Below, piece after piece: positions 6,769-10,014 of a DNA stretch of 10,014 bases; position 1 is the stretch's first letter; every line of letters begins with the position of its first letter. The DNA is from Alphaproteobacteria bacterium (lineage in GTDB: Bacteria > Pseudomonadota > Alphaproteobacteria > SMXP01). The stretch covers positions 1 through 10,014 of the forward strand of contig JANQLI010000127.1 in assembly GCA_028280675.1 (NCBI GenBank), in the 5' to 3' direction. The position numbers and the translations under genes were made by a program. Under the pieces are notes generated by a model. That model saw nothing but the letters and a program-made list of their open reading frames with translations, searched no databases and had not been told where the DNA came from.

Positions 6769-6965
6769 TGCCGTTTTGGCTTCTGCCGCTGATCATAGCC
6801 ATTGCCGCGCTTAGCGTTTTCCTCTGGGCACGGCACCACATGGGTATTCCCCCTGAAAAAAGCACCTTGACCCATATGCCATTATTGCCCATCGCCTTTG
6901 CCGCGCTTCTTGTTATTATTCTTTGTGGCGCGTATGTCTTGGGTCACATTCGCGGGCCAGTATAA
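6768..6965 (+). CDS. Small membrane protein with two helices
   Basis: A 65-aa protein I cannot assign to a family. Two hydrophobic helices (about 3-20 and 38-58) are joined by a short basic and polar loop (ARHHMGIPPEKSTLTH), predicting a hairpin in the inner membrane. The ATG overlaps the TAA of the CpeT-like gene (TAATG), which implies coupled translation. Its own stop lies inside the AAGGAG of the AsmA-like gene. This tight packing is the best evidence that it is real and acts with its neighbours. Confidence 0.7.
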   Translation: MPFWLLPLIIAIAALSVFLWARHHMGIPPEKSTLTHMPLLPIAFAALLVIILCGAYVLGHIRGPV

Positions 6966-6975
6966 GGAGAAGCAA

Positions 6976-7695
6976 ATGGGTGCAAAAATGCGTACATTTC
7001 TCATTGGGATGATCATTGTTATCCTCGTCGGTGTCGGCGCTCTCTTATGGGGCGTTGCTAATCTTGACAGCATCGTTAAAACCGCCATTGAAGAAAACGG
7101 ATCGTCGATCACAGGGACACGCGTGAGAGTCGAGTCCGTGACGATTGGTTTGACCGAAGGCTCAGCCTTCATTGATTCTTTAACCATCGACAATCCAAAA
7201 GGATACAGCCAGAGCAAGGCCTTTTCCCTTGAGAGTATCCACGCCACCTTTGACCCAAGCACCAGCCTTGAGGTGATGGTGATCGATCAATTACGCATTG
7301 AAAAACCGGAGATCAACTATGAACTTGGCGCAAAGGGAAGCAACCTTGAAACACTGCAAGAGAATGTCGAAAAGTCTTTAGGGAGTGGCCAGAGTGCAGG
7401 GACGACCTCCTCTGGTGCATCAAAGACCGCTGAGCCAAAGTTTATTATCAATAAACTGGCGATTACAAAGGGCAAAGTCAGACTGAAGACAGGTAACGAT
7501 AAAATCGGCTCATCCGACATCCCGGCTATACAACTCAGTAATGTGGGGAAACGCGAAGGCGGGTTAACCGGTGCAGAGATTGGGGAGGTCATTATCGCGG
7601 CGATGACGGATAAGACCATGCAAACGGTAACACAGGGCGCAGTTGATAAATACCTTGGCGATGTCGAGGAAAAAATTAAAGGCTTGTTTGAATAG
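6976..7695 (+). CDS. AsmA-like membrane-anchored periplasmic protein
   Basis: A 239-aa protein. The frame is open further upstream, but AAGGAG (6964-6969) sits six bases before the ATG at 6976, and that start places a good membrane anchor at residues 6-27. The next part (GTRVRVESVTIGL, then SAFIDSLTIDNPKGY, then IDQLRIEKPEINYEL, about 47-117) has the repeated amphipathic strands and the phrasing of AsmA-family N-terminal domains. AsmA proteins are periplasmic bridges or regulators of outer-membrane lipid and protein assembly. This one is much shorter than classical AsmA (600 or more residues). A Ser/Gly/Thr-rich linker at about 136-150 separates two strand-rich parts. It is the last gene of the lipoprotein operon; no clear intrinsic terminator follows. 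An envelope role is inferred. Confidence 0.75.
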   Translation: MGAKMRTFLIGMIIVILVGVGALLWGVANLDSIVKTAIEENGSSITGTRVRVESVTIGLTEGSAFIDSLTIDNPKGYSQSKAFSLESIHATFDPSTSLEVMVIDQLRIEKPEINYELGAKGSNLETLQENVEKSLGSGQSAGTTSSGASKTAEPKFIINKLAITKGKVRLKTGNDKIGSSDIPAIQLSNVGKREGGLTGAEIGEVIIAAMTDKTMQTVTQGAVDKYLGDVEEKIKGLFE

Positions 7696-7714
7696 ATTCT
7701 AAATGAGAATCTCA
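7695..7714. repeat. Overlapping inverted repeats between convergent stops
   Basis: Two competing symmetries overlap: GATTCT (7695-7700) with AGAATC (7706-7711), and TGAGA-A-TCTCA (7704-7714). Both sit where the AsmA-like gene and the minus-strand 48-codon gene end. The sequence faintly recalls a Fur box (AATGAGAAT core) but its position after two stops argues for an mRNA-end hairpin. No U-run follows on either strand. Confidence 0.3.
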
Positions 7715-7858
7715 ATGGTTGCCTTTTGCCATTCGTCGGACGTTTTGAAGGCTGTCAAAACTGATCGGTGTAGTCTGCACAATATTTTGTGCGCTTGCCG
7801 CAAAGCACGCTTCTGCACGCTGGAGCCCTGCAAGGGCGATGTGAGCAACAGTCATCAT
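7712..7858 (-). CDS. 48-aa protein resembling the N-terminal helix of flagellar rod/hook proteins
   Basis: This short reading frame fills most of what otherwise looks like a 329-base gap. Residues 7-28 (IALAGLQRAE then ACFAASAQNIVQ) match the Flg_bb_rod pattern ALSGLxAAxxRLDxxAxNIAN found at the start of FlgB, FlgC, FlgE, FlgG and FlgK. It is followed by a Pro/Phe segment (TTPISFDS) where full-size proteins have TPGY. Alphaproteobacteria carry similar stand-alone short proteins annotated as flagellar basal body rod proteins, and their role is unclear. ATG codons at 7858 and 7855 are both possible; neither has a good Shine-Dalgarno. A minus-strand TTGATG (7900-7905) and TATCTT (7876-7881) with an 18-base spacer could be its promoter, with a very short leader. 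It is divergent from the FliL-like gene, which supports a motility link. Basis is pattern recognition. Confidence 0.6.
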   Translation of the reverse strand: MMTVAHIALAGLQRAEACFAASAQNIVQTTPISFDSLQNVRRMAKGNH

Positions 7859-7896
7859 AAGAAAATGCTATCAAAAAGATAGAGAGAAGCGAAATT

Positions 7897-7925
7897 TTCC
7901 ATCAAAAAAATCAATATGTTATAAT
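7897..7925 (+). promoter_or_regulatory. Likely promoter of the FliL-like gene (perfect -10)
   Basis: TATAAT at 7920-7925 is a perfect -10 hexamer inside an A/T-rich tract. The -35 at 17 bases upstream (TTCCAT, 7897-7902) is poor, so an activator or extended contacts may be needed. Transcription would start near 7932 and give a leader of about 93 bases. A 5-bp hairpin (CTATC 7868-7872, GATAG 7878-7882) lies just upstream. The 166-base divergent gap 7859-8024 holds no other evident element. Confidence 0.5.
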
Positions 7926-8024
7926 GTTCTCACTTAACTTTTAATCAGCCACATTTCTATCCATTTCGCAACTCTTCCTTTACCCCGTTTTGCTTCAATC
8001 AGGGAAAGTAAAAATGGGAAGTCG

Positions 8025-8465
8025 ATGTCTTTTTTTCATTCACATGTTTTAGAGAGTTTCGTGCGCCTGGCTGTCCTTCTCGGACTGACAGCACTGCTTG
8101 TGTTAGGGACACCTTCAGCCATGGCCGCTGAAGCAGAAGCCCCTGAAACCTCTGATCAATATATTAAGATCACGCCCCTCAATATATCGATCATCCAAGA
8201 ATCGCGTATTCGCGGCATCCTGCAAGTGGAAATAAACTTGGATGTTCCAAACGAAACGCTTCACGAACGGGCCCTGATGCTCTACCCGCGCTTACAAGAC
8301 GCCTATATGCTTGCTTTGCGTTTTTACGCCACCAATCACTTAAAAGTCAGTCATTTGCCCAATGTCGAGCAAATCACCCATGTTTTACAAACCGTCACCA
8401 ACGATGTGCTCAAACAGCCTGGCGCACGTGTTCTGTTAAGCCAGGTCATGATCCAACGCTCTTAA
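8025..8465 (+). CDS. Secreted FliL-like protein
   Basis: A 146-aa protein with a signal peptide (residues 1-34, cut after AMA). The mature part (about 46-146) has the layout of the FliL C-terminal domain: YIKITPLNISII, then RGILQVEINLDVP (63-75), a helix with YPRLQDAYMLAL (87-98), a long helix at about 114-130, and a final VLLSQVMIQ strand (136-144). FliL surrounds the flagellar stator and affects torque. Classical FliL keeps its N-terminal membrane helix, whereas this one ends its hydrophobic stretch in AMA-AE and may be released. The start is not firm: the ATG at 8025 has only GGGAAG three bases upstream, and a GTG at 8061 preceded by AGAGAG would give a tidier signal peptide. Neighbouring the rod-like short gene supports a flagellar or motility role. 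Confidence 0.6.
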   Translation: MSFFHSHVLESFVRLAVLLGLTALLVLGTPSAMAAEAEAPETSDQYIKITPLNISIIQESRIRGILQVEINLDVPNETLHERALMLYPRLQDAYMLALRFYATNHLKVSHLPNVEQITHVLQTVTNDVLKQPGARVLLSQVMIQRS

Positions 8466-8494
8466 CACCTTAAAAATAGCGAGAGTGACGACGG

Positions 8495-9052
8495 TTAGCT
8501 GGTCGCCGCCGCCTGCGGACGAATAACGCCAGGCCCTAAATTCTGCATGATCGCACGGGCATCATAGGCCTGTGGATTATCCGTTTTCTGACCTTTATAG
8601 ACCACCACATCCGCTGTTGCTGTATAGCGGGTAATTTGCTGCGTATAGGAATCGCGGAACGCCCCAACGTAGTAAGGGTAACGATACCGATACCCATAAT
8701 ACCCGCCATAATATGGCCATGGGTCCTCATAGGTTGTACGGTACCTGACGTCTGTATCGGTATCACGTTCCACCACGACAAAGTAATCACCACCTTGCTC
8801 GACAGTTAACTCAGCCGCGCGATAGAGAAGATAATCTTCGACTTGCTCGCGTGACGTTAGTGAATTGCCAAAGAAACTGATGCGATAGCGGTTTGGCTCT
8901 AACATTTTTTCAGCATAACCGCCATTTTGAGCTGCTGGTTGATAAGGTGTCGGTGTTGCACAGGTCGCAACCACTGCGCCTATGCCAAAAAGCGCAATGA
9001 CAGTCGCCCAGGACAAACGAAATTTTCGTTGTGTTCGGCCAAATCTCAGCAT
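8495..9052 (-). CDS. Lipoprotein of the CC0125/CC1285 type
   Basis: A 185-aa envelope protein. A basic N-terminus and hydrophobic core lead to C31 in the stretch VATCATPTPYQPA. The residue before the Cys is Thr, where lipoboxes normally have Gly, Ala or Ser, so lipidation is likely but not certain. The mature N-terminal part (AEKMLEPNRYRISFFGN, about 47-63, then VEDYLLYRAAELTVEQGGDYFVVVERDT, 71-98) matches my memory of the alphaproteobacterial CC0125/CC1285 lipoproteins, whose function is unknown. Residues 112-128 are strongly Tyr/Gly/Pro rich (WPYYGGYYGYRYRYPYY), perhaps a flexible or aggregation-prone loop. GAAGGAG eight bases upstream fixes the start. It converges with the FliL-like gene and has its own promoter. 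Confidence 0.8.
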   Translation of the reverse strand: MLRFGRTQRKFRLSWATVIALFGIGAVVATCATPTPYQPAAQNGGYAEKMLEPNRYRISFFGNSLTSREQVEDYLLYRAAELTVEQGGDYFVVVERDTDTDVRYRTTYEDPWPYYGGYYGYRYRYPYYVGAFRDSYTQQITRYTATADVVVYKGQKTDNPQAYDARAIMQNLGPGVIRPQAAATS

Positions 9053-9099
9053 GATATTTACTCCTTCATCCGAACAGTCCCACCCGTTCCGTGCTCTTA

Positions 9100-9128
9100 A
9101 GTTTAGCCACAGGTGAGGGATGGATCAA
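9100..9128 (-). promoter_or_regulatory. Sigma70-type promoter of the CC0125-like lipoprotein gene
   Basis: Read on the minus strand, TTGATC (complement of 9123-9128) and TAAACT (complement of 9100-9105) are 17 bases apart, with four matches to each consensus hexamer. The start of transcription would be near 9093, giving a leader of about 40 bases with a strong Shine-Dalgarno (9061-9066). Confidence 0.5.
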
Positions 9129-9212
9129 GGTGAGATCGCGAACATGTGTTCAACCTTGACCTGAAATGTCACACCCCGCATGCTGCGAATCGATGTTCCA
9201 GGGGGAAGCTAT

Positions 9213-9980
9213 TTGATCGAGACGCTCACAGCCTTTTACCCAACAAGCCTTTGGATTTATGCCGCGATTGGTGTGTGCACCTTCATCGCTTTGTTTTTTA
9301 TTGATGCGCCGTACGGACGTCACATGCGCGCCGGGTGGGGGCCCAGTATTTCAGCCTCTCTTGGATGGTTCATGATGGAAGGGGTTGCGCTGCTGGTGAT
9401 GCCTGTATGCGTTCTCCTTGCAGGTGTCGAGATCACACCGCTGATGCTGGTCTTTCTTCTGATGTGGTGCGGGCATTATGGCAATCGCGCTTTATGCGAT
9501 CCTTGGCGGATGCGAGACAGCACCAAACAGATGCCCATCGTCATCATGTTGATGGCTGTCTTCTATAATATTCTCAATGGGTACACGAATGGCTGGCACT
9601 TCCTTGTCAATAACCACATGTATGATAACAGTTGGTTTACCGACCCTCGGTTTATTATTGGTGTGCTGATTTTTCTCACAGGAGCTTTTGTGAATATGCG
9701 CTCTGATCAGATACTCCGCCGCCTGCGAGAAGAAAATGGCCCTGGTTATCACATTCCTGAGAAGGGGTTACACCGATACGTCGCCTCCCCGAATTACTTC
9801 GCAGAAATCATTGAATGGATTGGCTGGGCTATCGCAACATGGTCGCTCCCTGGGGCGCTCTTCGCATTTTATACCTTCTGCAATCTTGCCCCGCGGGCGG
9901 GCGCGCATCATGCATGGTATCAACGCACATTTCCTGAATACCCGCGGCAACGCAAAGCCTTGATCCCCTATGTGTGGTAA
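9213..9980 (+). CDS. Steroid 5-alpha-reductase family membrane protein (SRD5A1-like)
   Basis: An integral membrane enzyme of the 3-oxo-5-alpha-steroid 4-dehydrogenase family, which reduces a conjugated C=C bond with NADPH. Six or seven hydrophobic segments cover the chain. Conserved landmarks, numbered from the ATG at 9180 (subtract 11 for the TTG start), are YGRH (45-48), HYGNRALCDPWRMR (about 99-112), NGYTNGW (133-139), DPRFIIG (155-161), SDQILRRLRE (175-184), SPNYFAEIIEWIGWA (204-218) and a C-terminal HHAWYQRTFPEYPRQRK. This closely parallels vertebrate SRD5A1. I chose TTG 9213 because AGGGGGA (9200-9206) lies six bases before it; the ATG at 9180 has no Shine-Dalgarno and would give 266 aa. 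The likely substrate is a sterol, hopanoid-like or other enone lipid; the actual one cannot be read from sequence. Confidence 0.9.
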   Translation: MIETLTAFYPTSLWIYAAIGVCTFIALFFIDAPYGRHMRAGWGPSISASLGWFMMEGVALLVMPVCVLLAGVEITPLMLVFLLMWCGHYGNRALCDPWRMRDSTKQMPIVIMLMAVFYNILNGYTNGWHFLVNNHMYDNSWFTDPRFIIGVLIFLTGAFVNMRSDQILRRLREENGPGYHIPEKGLHRYVASPNYFAEIIEWIGWAIATWSLPGALFAFYTFCNLAPRAGAHHAWYQRTFPEYPRQRKALIPYVW

Positions 9981-9986
9981 CGCCGC

Positions 9987-10014
9987 ATGACGCAGACAGA
10001 TATGCAAGGAAAAA
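9987..10014 (+). CDS. Possible start of another gene, cut by the window edge
   Basis: An ATG six bases after the reductase stop opens a frame (MTQTDMQGK...) that is still open at the edge. No Shine-Dalgarno precedes it. The AAGGA at 10005-10009 could instead be the ribosome binding site of a gene starting just outside. The fragment is too short to judge. Confidence 0.2.

Noticed and set aside
6468..6892. Overlapping minus-strand frames opposite the CpeT-like gene
   Set aside because: They oppose a lipoprotein gene with a lipobox and family motifs; the translations are basic and low in hydrophobic pattern.
6898..6975. 26-residue N-terminal extension of the AsmA-like protein from an earlier ATG
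   Set aside because: The strong AAGGAG at 6964-6969 precedes the ATG at 6976, and the earlier start lies inside the small membrane-protein gene without a good site.
7701..7716. Fur-box-like AATGAGAATCTCAAT
   Set aside because: It lies between two convergent stop codons, over 300 bases from the nearest downstream plus-strand start, and the 3' half fits the Fur consensus poorly.
7742..7837. Three hairpins in a row (7742-7761, 7777-7792, 7825-7837) as a possible structured RNA
   Set aside because: They fall within the protein-like 48-codon minus-strand gene, which explains the sequence better. No promoter-terminator pair for an RNA is visible.
1..10014. CRISPR array, tRNA/rRNA, transposase, phage or toxin-antitoxin system
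   Set aside because: No direct repeat array, cloverleaf, rRNA-like stretch, transposase or integrase motif, or toxin-antitoxin pair was recognised on either strand.

Overview
The window looks like chromosomal DNA of a free-living Gram-negative bacterium, most likely an alphaproteobacterium. The reasons are the YggT gene lying just ahead of folD, a lipoprotein resembling the CC0125/CC1285 family of Caulobacter relatives, lipoboxes and Sec signal peptides, and mid-range GC with classical Shine-Dalgarno sites. Placement near Caulobacterales/Hyphomonadaceae is a guess from memory of family distributions. I see no IS element, prophage, tRNA, rRNA or CRISPR array.

Layout. (a) 1-1129: 3' part of rlmN (23S rRNA/tRNA adenine-C2 methyltransferase), open at the left edge. 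(b) 1244-2080: exported NAD(P)-binding SDR-like protein, closed by a hairpin terminator at 2108-2134. (c) 2152-2817, minus: secreted six-cysteine protein of unknown function, with a 15-bp palindrome upstream. (d) 6057 down to 3024, minus: an ABC-2 permease/ATPase pair of the polysaccharide-export type (4-nt overlap), then YggT, a short doubtful ORF, and folD. (e) 6106-7695, plus: a three-gene cluster of CpcT/CpeT-like lipoprotein (TTG start), two-helix small membrane protein and AsmA-like anchored protein, driven by a good sigma70-type promoter inside the start of the divergent permease gene. (f) 7712-7858, minus: a 48-codon gene whose product resembles the N-terminal helix of flagellar rod/hook proteins. 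It is divergent from 8025-8465, a secreted FliL-like protein, with a perfect TATAAT between them. (g) 8495-9052, minus: CC0125/CC1285-like lipoprotein with its own promoter. (h) 9213-9980: steroid 5-alpha-reductase-family membrane enzyme, probably from a TTG start. The last 34 bases may begin another gene.

Functional reading. Most genes concern the cell envelope: polysaccharide export, lipoproteins, an AsmA-like protein, an exported oxidoreductase and a steroid-reductase-like membrane enzyme. Two housekeeping genes (rlmN, folD) are embedded among them. The most interesting points are the short flagellin-rod-like gene opposite a FliL-like gene, the CpeT-like lipoprotein operon with no photosynthesis genes in sight, the exported SDR with a Tat-like signal, and the unusual yggT-folD junction. 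None amounts to a clearly new defence or mobile system.
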